Assembly: GCA_029866025.1 (NCBI GenBank)
Contig: JARXAD010000005.1
Span: forward strand, 1 to 64,000
Direction: 5' to 3'
Origin: Vampirovibrionales bacterium
GTDB taxonomy: Bacteria > Cyanobacteriota > Vampirovibrionia > Vampirovibrionales > Vampirovibrionaceae
DNA length: 64,000 nt
In this document: positions 46,396 to 56,273 of the stretch, in pieces
Position numbering within the stretch: position 1 is the stretch's first letter
How the letters are laid out: each line of letters starts with the position of its first letter
Notes under the pieces: model-generated
Told to the model about the DNA's origin: nothing
Databases searched by the model: none
What the model saw: only the letters and a program-made list of their open reading frames with translations
Translations under genes and position numbers: made by a program

Positions 46396-47406
<1,011 letters not shown>

Positions 47407-47488
47407 CTACCGCAGACAGCGTAAAACCCAACCCTTCCAATGGCTTAGAAGCGTTTCACGATGGAGTCGTAAAAGACCCCTTAGATGG

Positions 47489-49261
47489 CTATAAGCCCAT
47501 AAAGTCGGGACCACTGCCTTGGGCCGAGGCATGAACGCGCAGGTTTTCTTCGGGGCAAACAAACTCGCAGGTGCGGCACTGCACACAGTTTTCCAGAGAC
47601 ATCCCGTGCTTACGCAAGTCGCCTACCACATCCACACGGTGCACTTCGGCGGTACAGTCGCTCACACACGGGGTTTCTTGCCCGTAACTGTCGTACTTGG
47701 CAATGCAGGTCACGCAGGTATCGGCTTTAAACTCGTCAATGTGCTCGTTACCTTCGTGATACTTGGGGTTGGCGTAAAACACAGCGTCTTCGCGAGAAAA
47801 ATACGACTTGGGCAGGCTGGCACCGGTGCGCTTACCCACATTGGGAAAGGGTATGGCGGGTTTGTAGCCGGGCACAATGTGTTGGGCGTCTTTTTTGTAC
47901 GTGATGGGGCCGATATCAATGAGACCGTCCATCAAGCCTTTCAGGCGAATGGCATCGCCAATGGCGCCGATGGGATTTTTGAGGCCAATGCTGAGGAAAC
48001 CGCTGAGCCAGTTGCCGCTATCAATACCGGCCAGCACTTTGGGTAAGTAATCGTTCAGCAGTTTAGGGTTTTCAAGCCATGCGTGGCGAAAATAGCGCCC
48101 GGCTTTGAGATCTTTTCCGATAAATCCACTCATCAAAGTGGTTTGGTAGGGTGCCAAAGCATCTTCGGTAAAGTTTCCGCCGGATTTAAGGATGTCGTGA
48201 ATGAGGCCAGCGGCTTGATAGCCAGACTCCATGGCCTTATCAATGCCCGCTAGGGTGGAGACGTTGAGTACACCCAGTGCATCGCCTAAAAATAGGCCGC
48301 CATTAACGGCAAATTTTTTGGGCAGGCTGTAGTAGCCGCCTTCGGGTAGCAACGCCGCACCGTATTTTAACAACTTACCGCCCTCAATCATGTTGGCGAC
48401 CCACGGCTGGGCTTTGAGATCTTGCAAACGCTGTTGGGGGTTCACGTTAGGGTTTGGAGAATCCAGCGAAATGACCAAACCAATCGTTAGCTTGTTGTCT
48501 TTCATGCCGTAAATAAAGCCGCCACCAAAGCTGCCATCCACCAAGGGGTAGCCCATGGTGTGCCACACTTTGCCTTCTAGCGAAGGGTTCCCTTCGGCCA
48601 GTTGCCATGTTTCTTTTACCCCCACCGACCACACTTGCGGGGTGTCGCGCAGGCCAAATTCCGCCATAACGTCTTGTGATACAAAGCCCTTATCGCCAAA
48701 GGCAGTGACTTTGCCGTACACAATGCCTTCATCAGGGGCCGCAGGGTCTAAGGTTTCTACCACTTGCACACCAGCCACCCGTTTTGCGTCGCCTTCGCCT
48801 TCAAACACCACCTTATGAGCAGCAAAGCCGGGGAATAAATCCACGGTAACGTTGGGAACGTCTTTCACTGCTTCTTTAAGCTGGTTGGCCATCCAGTACA
48901 CCACGTGGCTAAGGGATAAAATTAGGTAGCCTTCTTTGTGGAGTCCTTCGGGTTGGGCGATACGGGGGACATCCCAGGTGTGTTTTTCTCCCAGCACCTT
49001 AAAATCGCTGGTGGTGCATACGCCTTCAATGGGAAAACCCGATTCTTTGTAGTTGGGAAAAAGCTTTTGGATGACGTGGGGGTTGGAGACGGCACCACTC
49101 ATAATATGGCCGCCAAACTCTTTGCTTTTTTCCAAAATAGCCAGAGAAAAATTCACACCACTGGCTTTGGCCAATTGCACCAAGCGGTGGGCCAAGGCAA
49201 AGTTAGACGGGCTACCGCCCACGAGTACCACGTCGTATTCGATGCGTTCGGTGGTTGTCAT
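47489..49261 (-). CDS. Electron-transfer flavoprotein:quinone oxidoreductase
   Basis: ETF-QO passes electrons from reduced ETF to the quinone pool. The 590 residues comprise an FAD domain, a quinone-binding region and a C-terminal 4Fe-4S ferredoxin domain with CVQCRTCEFVCPEENLRV. A second cysteine group (DTCVTCIAKY and CVSDC) lies just before it. The N-terminal dinucleotide motif is unusual, VVLVGGSPSNFALAHRL, with Ser-Asn where most members have Ala-Gly. It lies 60 bases downstream of etfA on the same strand, so it belongs to the etfB-etfA transcript. Confidence 0.92.
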   Translation of the reverse strand: MTTTERIEYDVVLVGGSPSNFALAHRLVQLAKASGVNFSLAILEKSKEFGGHIMSGAVSNPHVIQKLFPNYKESGFPIEGVCTTSDFKVLGEKHTWDVPRIAQPEGLHKEGYLILSLSHVVYWMANQLKEAVKDVPNVTVDLFPGFAAHKVVFEGEGDAKRVAGVQVVETLDPAAPDEGIVYGKVTAFGDKGFVSQDVMAEFGLRDTPQVWSVGVKETWQLAEGNPSLEGKVWHTMGYPLVDGSFGGGFIYGMKDNKLTIGLVISLDSPNPNVNPQQRLQDLKAQPWVANMIEGGKLLKYGAALLPEGGYYSLPKKFAVNGGLFLGDALGVLNVSTLAGIDKAMESGYQAAGLIHDILKSGGNFTEDALAPYQTTLMSGFIGKDLKAGRYFRHAWLENPKLLNDYLPKVLAGIDSGNWLSGFLSIGLKNPIGAIGDAIRLKGLMDGLIDIGPITYKKDAQHIVPGYKPAIPFPNVGKRTGASLPKSYFSREDAVFYANPKYHEGNEHIDEFKADTCVTCIAKYDSYGQETPCVSDCTAEVHRVDVVGDLRKHGMSLENCVQCRTCEFVCPEENLRVHASAQGSGPDFMGL

Positions 49262-49321
49262 AAAAAAGCCTCTGTATCCAAAAACTGAAAAAAATTGATT
49301 AACAACGATAGACGTTTCAAC

Positions 49322-50497
49322 CTAGACCAGTGCCGGTTCTTTTACGGTTGGGCACGACCCTTGCGCCGCTTTGAGCTGTGCAATCAACTCCGGCACCACT
49401 TGGTACACATCGCCTACAATGCCGTGATGGGCAAATTTAAAGATGGGCGCGCTGGCATCTTTGTTAATGGCAATGATGGTGGTGGATTTATCCATGCCCA
49501 CGCGATGTTGAATGGCGCCACTAATGCCGCAAGCAATGTACAGCTTGGGGCGAACGGTTTTGCCCGTTTGCCCAATTTGGTTTTGGTACGGAATCCAGCC
49601 CACATCCACTACTTTGCGAGACGCACCCACGCCGGAATTTTTAAAGCAGGCGGCCAGTTCTTCCATCAATTTAAAGCCATCGGCGCTGCCTAGGCCGTAC
49701 CCACCGGATACAATCACTTCGGCGTCGGCTAAATCCACGCCCTTGCTTATTTCATGCACGATTTCCAGCACCGAGAGGCGGAAATCCTCGCCTTGGAGAT
49801 TGATGGGAATGTCGGTAACAACACCCGTTCGGTTGGCATCCGGCTTTAAGGGAATAAAGGTACCTGGACGGGCCGTTGCCATTTGGGGGTTGTTCCAAGG
49901 CCCTAAAATACGGGCCTTTAGGCTTTCCCCAAAGCTGGGACGTATGGCGTATAAACAGCCTGGGTAGATGCCCAGTTTGTCAGGATCGGCTTTGTTGGTG
50001 TGTTCGTAGGGGCCAATATCCAGTTCGGTGCAATCGGCAGTCAGGCCGGTGCCTAAGCAGGCGGCCACGCGAGGGGCTAAATCTCTCCCTGTGGTGGAAG
50101 ACCCCAACAGCACAATGTGGGGCGGTAACTCCCAGCCTTTAATGAACTCGGTAATGACGCGTTTGTAGGGTAGGGTTCGGTACAGCTCTAGCTCGGGGTG
50201 ATCCGCCAAATAGACTTCGTCGGCGCCTGCTGCAATCAAGGATTGGGCTTGTTCTTTGATGTTAAAGCCCAGTAAAAAACAGCTGAGTTTACCGCCCAAT
50301 TTGTCGGCTAAATCACGGCCAATGCCCAATAGTTCGTAAGTAACGGGTTGTAGGGTGCCTTTAAAGTGCTCCGCAATAATCACCACTTCTTTGTTGCTGG
50401 GGGTGACGATGGTGGGTAGCGGTTCTGCCGCCGGAGGCGTTACGGGTGCTGAAGGGGTTTCGGCGTTTGGGGCGGAAGGTTGTGGGGTATCCGTCAT
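49322..50497 (-). CDS. etfA: Electron-transfer flavoprotein alpha subunit
   Basis: EtfA binds the FAD of the heterodimeric electron carrier ETF. The protein has a Pro/Ala-rich N-terminal extension of about 33 residues, domain I (VVIIAEHFKGTLQPVTYELL), and the FAD-binding domain with VSGGYGLGSADGFKL, VDVGWIPYQNQIGQTGKTV and YIACGISGAIQHRVGM. At 391 residues it is longer than the usual 310-330 because of the N-terminal extension. It lies between etfB and the ETF-QO gene, with short gaps. Confidence 0.95.
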   Translation of the reverse strand: MTDTPQPSAPNAETPSAPVTPPAAEPLPTIVTPSNKEVVIIAEHFKGTLQPVTYELLGIGRDLADKLGGKLSCFLLGFNIKEQAQSLIAAGADEVYLADHPELELYRTLPYKRVITEFIKGWELPPHIVLLGSSTTGRDLAPRVAACLGTGLTADCTELDIGPYEHTNKADPDKLGIYPGCLYAIRPSFGESLKARILGPWNNPQMATARPGTFIPLKPDANRTGVVTDIPINLQGEDFRLSVLEIVHEISKGVDLADAEVIVSGGYGLGSADGFKLMEELAACFKNSGVGASRKVVDVGWIPYQNQIGQTGKTVRPKLYIACGISGAIQHRVGMDKSTTIIAINKDASAPIFKFAHHGIVGDVYQVVPELIAQLKAAQGSCPTVKEPALV

Positions 50498-50570
50498 AAA
50501 AAATCTTTCAACAAGGCTTCAACAAAGAAAATGTATTCCAGGGCTATTGCAGAGGTTTGAGTTGGATGAC

Positions 50571-51407
50571 TTAAGCTAAGGCAAACTCTTTCAGGGCCGA
50601 GGCAGCACCCATCACATCGCGCACCATGGTGGGAATGGTTTCCCCTTGGTGAAGCACACAGCTACCCCCCAGTTCGCCCACTTTATCGGTGCGGGCAACA
50701 ATGGTGGGAGAGCCTTTGAGGCCACATTCTTTGGGGTCGGCCTTTACAATATCCAAGTCCACGGTTTCGATAAGGGCTTTGAGAGCTTCCTCATCACGCT
50801 GCAGGCGTTGCACCTTTTGGACACCCCGAATGCTGGGGTATTCCAAGTGATGATACGAGTTGGCCACGGTGACCAAGCCGGGCATGGCCATGCTTACCCA
50901 TTGGTGGCCGCCTTCCATGACACGGCGGGCTAAGAACTTTCCGTCTTCCAGCTTAAAGTCTTCGCAGTAGCTTACTTGGGGCAGGTTCAGGCGTTCTGCA
51001 ATTTCGGGGCCTACTTGGGCGGTGTCGCCATCGGTGGTTTGCAGGCCACAAAAAATCAGGTCAAAGGGGCCGGTATATTCAATGACTTTCGACAGAGCGT
51101 AGGAGGTCGCCCACGTGTCACTGGCGGCTAAACGACGGTCTGAGAGCAAAATGCACTTGTCTACGCCTTGAGACAGGGCTTCGAGCAAAATTTCTACGGC
51201 AGGAGGAGGCCCCATGGTAATAGCCGTCACTTTAGCGCCTGTTAATTTTTTTACTGTTAGGGCGCCTTGCAAACCAAACCTATCAAAGGGATTCAGCATG
51301 CGCTTGGCTTTGGCACGATCAATGGTGCCATCGGGGTTAATGCCGGCTTTGGCGCTTTGATCGGGCACTTGCTTAATCATCACCAGTACATTTTGAGGAG
51401 TCGTCAT
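50571..51407 (-). CDS. etfB: Electron-transfer flavoprotein beta subunit
   Basis: EtfB pairs with EtfA in electron transfer from dehydrogenases. The 278-residue protein starts NVLVMIKQVPDQSAKAG, shows NPFDRFGLQGALTVKK, the AMP/FAD-contact DGDTAQVGPEIAERL, and ends GGSCVLHQGETIPTMV. The upstream open frame was trimmed to the ATG at MTTPQN, although no good ribosome site is visible. It is the first gene of etfB-etfA-ETF-QO. Confidence 0.94.
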   Translation of the reverse strand: MTTPQNVLVMIKQVPDQSAKAGINPDGTIDRAKAKRMLNPFDRFGLQGALTVKKLTGAKVTAITMGPPPAVEILLEALSQGVDKCILLSDRRLAASDTWATSYALSKVIEYTGPFDLIFCGLQTTDGDTAQVGPEIAERLNLPQVSYCEDFKLEDGKFLARRVMEGGHQWVSMAMPGLVTVANSYHHLEYPSIRGVQKVQRLQRDEEALKALIETVDLDIVKADPKECGLKGSPTIVARTDKVGELGGSCVLHQGETIPTMVRDVMGAASALKEFALA

Positions 51408-51645
51408 AAGAGAAAGCAATCCAAGAGTGAGACATGACACACAACACAGTCATCATTCGTGATCATTGAACATTAAAACACCGATGATCAAGAAAAATGG
51501 TGACTTTATTATACGGCGTCATTTTTGTGTGGCGAGAGGGTGGTGTTTAAAGGACGCTTTAAACAGTGGGAGTCGAGCAAAGGGTGGGGTATGATTTAGG
51601 TATTCTTTAATGCCGTCTTTTTTGCATCCTCTTGGAGAAGTTTTC

Positions 51646-52050
51646 ATGTCTGTGTGGGTTACCATTCAACACTGGTTTTTTAAAGTGCTGTCCCTGTTGC
51701 CCGTTGCCATGCTGATGTACGGCGTTAGCCTCAACCTTACGGCACCGGTAATGGTTCGTTTTTTGGGCAACACGTGGTTTGATGTGTGGTTGGGTGTTCC
51801 GCTCATTGCAGCCTCGTTACTGGCAGCTTTGGCTGTGTGGTGTGTGTTGGCCGCCACCAAAGCTCAGGCCAAGGGGCACATTCGCTCCGTTACCCGTCAG
51901 GCAGAAAAAGCCACCATCGCCAAAACGGAATCGGAGCAAACCATCCAACAGCTCACCCAAAAGGTGGCCACGCTAGAGGCTGCGCTGAAACAACAGGCGG
52001 CTACGGCCTCTCTTATGCCCATACCGTCGGCCACTTCTATCAACGAGTAA
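51646..52050 (+). CDS. LapA-like small membrane protein
   Basis: The 134 residues contain two membrane helices (about 8-32 and 42-66) and a C-terminal coiled coil (KTESEQTIQQLTQKVATLEA). This plan resembles LapA, an inner-membrane protein linked to LPS assembly in Gram-negatives, but sequence identity cannot be judged by eye. The ATG has GGAGAAG seven bases before it; the longer frame upstream lacks that. It is followed by a P-loop protein gene after 45 bases and may start a four-gene cluster. Confidence 0.65.
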   Translation: MSVWVTIQHWFFKVLSLLPVAMLMYGVSLNLTAPVMVRFLGNTWFDVWLGVPLIAASLLAALAVWCVLAATKAQAKGHIRSVTRQAEKATIAKTESEQTIQQLTQKVATLEAALKQQAATASLMPIPSATSINE

Positions 52051-52095
52051 CGGTTTCGTTCTGTTCGTTTTATCAATAAAAAAGAGTGTGTTCCC

Positions 52096-52992
52096 TTGAG
52101 TAAATCGTCCAGTAAACCATCGAATTCGGGGCAAGGTCTTAAAAATACTCCCGTTGTGTTTTGGGTGGTGGGAGCGGAAGGCAGTGGTAAAACCACCGTA
52201 GCACAGCTACTGGTGGATTGGCTGCTGGAACATTTCCCCGAAGAACGTGTATTGGCAGTGGATGCTCACCCAACTTACCCGTGGATGAATGAGCTTGGCG
52301 GAAATCAGGCCTCGATAACCTTTTGGGCGAAAGCCATTCACCCTTGGCTTCATCAGCAGCGCCCGCTGGACAGAGGGTTAACCACCCTGCCTGCCGAGTT
52401 GGACTGGGCCATGGCGGACTGCATTACCCCCTTGGGAGAATACTTGGATGGTTTGGCCTTGGGGGATGTGGGTGAGCTGCCTCGTTTGGTAGCCCATTGG
52501 CTAGCACGTTCCTTTAAGTCCTATCATTGGGTGGTGGTAGAAACCTGTGGGGTGGAAACGGCCGCCGGTTGGCTCCATGCCTTAGAGCGCGAATCTGTCC
52601 AGCTGATTCCCATTGGAGTAGCGGGGCATCCTTTTGTGGAAGGCACTTCTGTGCAACGTACTTCGGACTGGTTGGATGAGTTCGCACGGCTATTGCCTGA
52701 TGGCTTTCCTGTGGATTGGGTGCTGCACAGTCCTCAAGCCAATACTCCTTCAGAGGCACTGTTGATGGAGCGTCTTCAAGCGGGTACCCTGACAGGCCGT
52801 GTGTTGGGCCGTTTGGCGTGGGATGACGAAGACCCAACTACTTTAAAAGGGTACGATCACCTAAGCCACGCCTTTGGGCCTTTGGCGTTGCGGTTGAACA
52901 TTGATCGGTTGCAGGAGCTAGAAGCCGTGCCAAACTCTTTAATAGAGGACTTCGAGATAGAAGACCATTCTAAAACAGTGGACACCGTCTAA
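52096..52992 (+). CDS. P-loop ATPase, CooC/ParA-like
   Basis: The 298 residues begin with a Ser-rich stretch and a Walker A motif VVGAEGSGKTTVAQLL near residue 25. The first conserved Lys of the deviant ParA/MinD Walker motif (KGGxGKT) is absent, so I class it only as a P-loop NTPase with a CooC-like look. A Walker B-like stretch WVVVETCG follows, and the C-terminal third is acidic. The start is a TTG with a moderate ribosome site. It abuts the symporter gene with no gap, so the two are co-translated. A role in regulating the transporter is a guess. Confidence 0.7.
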   Translation: MSKSSSKPSNSGQGLKNTPVVFWVVGAEGSGKTTVAQLLVDWLLEHFPEERVLAVDAHPTYPWMNELGGNQASITFWAKAIHPWLHQQRPLDRGLTTLPAELDWAMADCITPLGEYLDGLALGDVGELPRLVAHWLARSFKSYHWVVVETCGVETAAGWLHALERESVQLIPIGVAGHPFVEGTSVQRTSDWLDEFARLLPDGFPVDWVLHSPQANTPSEALLMERLQAGTLTGRVLGRLAWDDEDPTTLKGYDHLSHAFGPLALRLNIDRLQELEAVPNSLIEDFEIEDHSKTVDTV

Positions 52993-54486
52993 ATGTCGGA
53001 TATTGGTTTGTTTCCACCGTCGGCCATGCTGGCCTTTCTCAGTGTGTTGGTGCTGGGCGGTTTGTCTTTAGGGGTCATTGGCCTTAGTGTTTGGCTTAGT
53101 AAGCTTTCCAAAACCTTACCCGATTTTTTTCTAGCGGGTAAAAGCTTAGGGCTGCTTCCCGTGGCGTGTACCTTTGTGGCCAGTTGGTTTGGGGCAGCCA
53201 GTACGCTGGCAACCAGTCAAGCTGTGGCGCAGCGGGGCCTTAATGGCCTGTGGGATATGGCCATTCCCAGTGTGATTACGTGTGTGGCGATTGCTACCGT
53301 CATGGCCAAACGGGTGGCTTCTATGCCTGGGCTTTCTATGCCGCAAGCGGTGGAAGGCTTTTACGGGCCTGTGGGTCGTTTGGGGCTGGCCTGCATTGTG
53401 GTGGTGGCCACTACCACACTAATGGCGGCTCAATTGGTGGCAGCGGGCCAAGTGTTAGAAGCCTTATTGGGGTGGCCCTTTTGGCTAACTGCCAGTGGTT
53501 TTGCTTTGGTGGTCGTGTCGTATTCTATGGTGGGGGGCTATTGGGCGGTGGTTGCCACCGATATGCTGCAACTGCTACTCATTATTGTGGGGTTGGTGAT
53601 TCCTTTGTGGGTGTTTGGGCCGCCGGTGGCGCATTTTTCCACACCACAGCTGGCTATACGTTGGGGGGAACTGACACCTACCGCAGCTCAATTAGCTACG
53701 GCTGTTACCTTTGTGTTGGGGTGGATGGTGGCCCCCGAAATGTGGCAGCGCATGACCAGTTTAAAAAATCCTAACGATGCCCAGCCCAGTGTGTGGCTGG
53801 CTACTGCCACCTTGGCAGCATTATTTTTGCTGGTAACGTGTTTGGGCTTTGTGGGGCAACATTTACTGGCAACCAGCAGCATGACCTCATCGGGTGCGGC
53901 AACGGTATGGATGGCGGTGGCTCAAGGGCTCAATAACCCCATTCTTTCCACATTTATGGTTGTGGGGGTGGCATGTGCCATTGCTTCTACTATGGATTCC
54001 TCGTTAAACGTGGCCAGCCTAACCCTGGTGCATGATGTGTTGCCGCGTTTGCGAGCCATCGTCAACCCTACGGCGTCGCCCACGGTGGATTTTCCTTTGT
54101 GGGTGTGCCGTGTGGCCACGGTGGTGCTTATGCTACCGGCGTTGTGGATTGCCGTGTCCTTTCAAAATATTGTGCACGTGTTGTGGTTATCTGCCGATGT
54201 GTATGCCAGTGCCATGGCCATCCCGGTGGTTGCCATGGTGGTTTTTCCGCCTAATCCTCACGATATTCGGGCTCAACAAGCGTTTAAGAAAGCCGGCCAA
54301 TGGGCTATGGCGGGCGGCGCCAGCGTGGTGCTGGTGGGTCGGTTAATTACGGCGTTACCCAGCCCTGTTAACCACTACTGGCCCGTGTGGCCGTGGGGTA
54401 CCCTCATTGGTATTGCTGTGAGTGTTTCTCTTTTTGCTATGGTGTATGGGTTCGATTCCAATAAAAACCGTGCGGAGGCGTTATGA
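52993..54486 (+). CDS. Sodium:solute symporter family (SSS) transporter
   Basis: This transporter of the SLC5-like family moves a small solute with sodium. The 497 residues carry about 13 membrane helices. Signatures include LPDFFLAGKSLGLLPVA, VASWFGAASTLATSQ and YSMVGGYWAVVATDMLQLLL, the last being the classical SSS motif. Substrate cannot be told by eye; proline, pantothenate and acetate carriers are all in this family. The start is contiguous with the preceding ATPase gene, and the end overlaps the next gene by four bases. Confidence 0.9.
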   Translation: MSDIGLFPPSAMLAFLSVLVLGGLSLGVIGLSVWLSKLSKTLPDFFLAGKSLGLLPVACTFVASWFGAASTLATSQAVAQRGLNGLWDMAIPSVITCVAIATVMAKRVASMPGLSMPQAVEGFYGPVGRLGLACIVVVATTTLMAAQLVAAGQVLEALLGWPFWLTASGFALVVVSYSMVGGYWAVVATDMLQLLLIIVGLVIPLWVFGPPVAHFSTPQLAIRWGELTPTAAQLATAVTFVLGWMVAPEMWQRMTSLKNPNDAQPSVWLATATLAALFLLVTCLGFVGQHLLATSSMTSSGAATVWMAVAQGLNNPILSTFMVVGVACAIASTMDSSLNVASLTLVHDVLPRLRAIVNPTASPTVDFPLWVCRVATVVLMLPALWIAVSFQNIVHVLWLSADVYASAMAIPVVAMVVFPPNPHDIRAQQAFKKAGQWAMAGGASVVLVGRLITALPSPVNHYWPVWPWGTLIGIAVSVSLFAMVYGFDSNKNRAEAL

Positions 54487-55034
54487 AAAAAGTACTACTG
54501 GCTGGGTTTTTTGCCGCCTTGGTGACCTTTGTGTGGTCCATGGTCTCGTGGATGATGATGCCGTGGCACGAAGCGCAAATCAATCACTTCACCAACAACC
54601 CTCAAGTGGCGGAAACCATGCTGGCCAATGCCCCCAAAGACGGCATTTATGCCTTTCCGTGCATTATGAAGTACCCCAAAACCGGCATAGAAAAGCCCTA
54701 CACCTTTACCGTCATTGCCCGCAATGGCATGAACCCCAATGGCTTTTTGCCCAGCGTGGTGCAATCGTTTTTGCTGCAATGTATTAGCTTTGGCTTGGTG
54801 GCATGGTTACTCAGTAAAATACCCAATTTGTCTTTTAAAAATACGGTGCTGTACACGCTCCTCATTCAAATCAGCGGCAACCTGTTTTGCCTCATGGATA
54901 GCGTGTGGATGTACTTTCCGTGGAGTTATACGGGACTGATTGTGTTGGATCAAGCCATAGCCAGTGTGTTAGGCGGTTTGGTTCTGGCCTGCATGCTGGG
55001 TAACGATGACGCTGCGTCTACTCGCCCAGCATAA
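54483..55034 (+). CDS. Small membrane protein, unknown function
   Basis: The 183-residue protein has four or five hydrophobic segments (LLAGFFAALVTFVWSMVSW at the N-terminus, FLLQCISFGLVAWLL, VLYTLLIQISGNLFCLM, AIASVLGGLVLACML) and a short soluble domain after the first. It overlaps the symporter gene by ATGA, so it is translated with it. The last 85 bases overlap the convergent TPP-controlled gene. I do not recognise the family. Confidence 0.8.
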   Translation: MKKVLLAGFFAALVTFVWSMVSWMMMPWHEAQINHFTNNPQVAETMLANAPKDGIYAFPCIMKYPKTGIEKPYTFTVIARNGMNPNGFLPSVVQSFLLQCISFGLVAWLLSKIPNLSFKNTVLYTLLIQISGNLFCLMDSVWMYFPWSYTGLIVLDQAIASVLGGLVLACMLGNDDAASTRPA

Positions 55035-55621
55035 GCCTGAAACAACAAGGGCTTTAGCGCGTGATAGCCATGCGGTAACGCCGTGGGTCTAAGGGGGTTG
55101 TGGCTCTTGGTTTGGGGTGCTGAAAAAAACGCCCGTGACACAAGAAACTCGGGGCGATTTTTGGAAACCCACCGTGCGGTGTAAGCGTTTACCAGCCATG
55201 GGCGAACAAAGGCATAGCTGACGGTGGCCCCTAGCATAGAGCCAATGAGTTTTTGAAAGGTCTTGGGTTTGTTGGATTTTCCGCCCAGTCCAAACAAAAG
55301 TAGCCCCCCAAAAAAGCCGATAAAGTGAGCCGTCGCTCCAATGAGCTGTCGTGCCACCTCGGTTTTCACAATCAAGTTTCGCTCATAGGTAGGCATGCCC
55401 GAATGCTGCAGCTGCCAGTTAGAAATAGCCGGCGTGAGTATGGCGGACGGCACATACATAAACCCGCTCCAAAAGAGGACTTTGTCTTCGATGGGCATGG
55501 TTTTAAGATTAAAAGCCCGTGCAGCGTTAGTACGAACCCTTTGCCATAAAGGTTGGGCTTCTTTTACAAGGGTTTTGGAGACAGCAGATGGGATGCCAAT
55601 TGAAGGCCCAATGGGAGGCAT
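54950..55621 (-). CDS. Membrane protein controlled by a TPP riboswitch
   Basis: The 223-residue protein has a soluble N-terminal stretch and three likely membrane segments (VLFWSGFMYVPSAILTPAI, LIGATAHFIGFFGGLLLFGL, MLGATVSYAFVRPWLV), followed by a basic tail. I do not recognise the family. Its ribosome site, AAAGGAG, is part of the 3' end of the TPP riboswitch directly upstream, so it should be turned down when thiamine diphosphate is plentiful. That regulation suggests a role in thiamine or precursor uptake or salvage. It need not be a transporter itself; an accessory subunit is equally possible. Its 3' end overlaps the convergent gene by 85 bases. Confidence 0.78.
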   Translation of the reverse strand: MPPIGPSIGIPSAVSKTLVKEAQPLWQRVRTNAARAFNLKTMPIEDKVLFWSGFMYVPSAILTPAISNWQLQHSGMPTYERNLIVKTEVARQLIGATAHFIGFFGGLLLFGLGGKSNKPKTFQKLIGSMLGATVSYAFVRPWLVNAYTARWVSKNRPEFLVSRAFFSAPQTKSHNPLRPTALPHGYHALKPLLFQAYAGRVDAASSLPSMQARTKPPNTLAMA

Positions 55622-55627
55622 GGGGGT

Positions 55628-55728
55628 GCTCCTTTCGCGGGTATGAACCCGATCAAGTTCAATGGGTTCCCGCCTGTGAAAGTGGCACCTTCAAGCGAAT
55701 CTCAGTGGCTACAAGCCACACCCCAGCA
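55628..55728 (-). promoter_or_regulatory. TPP riboswitch (THI element)
   Basis: On the minus strand the order of conserved elements is GGGGTG, a P3 stem TGGCT/AGCCA, CTGAGA, then ACCC, TTGAAC, TTGATC and GGGT, then CCCGCG and AAAGGAG. The GCGGG/CCCGC and ACCC/GGGT pairs form P4 and P5. These match the thiamine diphosphate aptamer consensus. The ribosome site of the downstream gene lies in the 3' flank, so control is probably translational. A TATAGT box about 20 bases upstream is a candidate -10 element. Confidence 0.88.
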
Positions 55729-55785
55729 GTAAAGTAAGATTTTACTATAAAGGCACTTTAAACAGATCAGAGTTCAGGTAAAATA

Positions 55786-56076
55786 CTAGATGCTTTTATA
55801 CCTCTGCTCCGTAGGCGGCGCAGGTGAGTGACTATTAAATAGGCTGGTGTGACACTTTAAATACATTAGGCTTAAACAGCAAGCAGCGATCATTGCAGGC
55901 CTTAATATGTTCTTTTTGCCTGCAGTATAGCCTGCCCATCTACCGCTTTGATAGCCTTGATCGTATGCAGCATTTGTGTTGCTTGGTGTTGTATTAATAA
56001 TTACAGGAACATTTGGATTACCAGTATGGTTTAAATTTTTTGGATGTTGACCAAAGGACATTCGGTTTACTTGCAT
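55786..56076 (-). CDS. Small membrane-associated protein with MSFG motif, unknown function
   Basis: This 96-residue protein carries MSFG at residues 6-9 and could also start at that Met. A Gly/Tyr-rich stretch (AYDQGYQSGRWAGYTAG) precedes one hydrophobic segment (MIAACCLSLMYL). The ribosome site is weak. It belongs to the set of small proteins with the [ILVM]-[RQKS]-[FY]-G motif. It follows the riboswitch region and precedes the divergent hemE. Confidence 0.55.
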   Translation of the reverse strand: MQVNRMSFGQHPKNLNHTGNPNVPVIINTTPSNTNAAYDQGYQSGRWAGYTAGKKNILRPAMIAACCLSLMYLKCHTSLFNSHSPAPPTEQRYKSI

Positions 56077-56273
56077 AGTGTAGGATGCTCACTCGCATAT
56101 GTGCGTTATAGATAATTCTGTATACCAAAAGCAAAAATAAAAGTAAAACTTATAAGCAATGGAGCGTTTAAAAAAGTTCATAGCTTTGGGTTTTTCAATG
56201 AGTGTGTGAAGTCATTTTAGGATACAATGCCCCAATTATCTTCTAGCTGATTTTCTTTATAAAAAGGCTTGCT

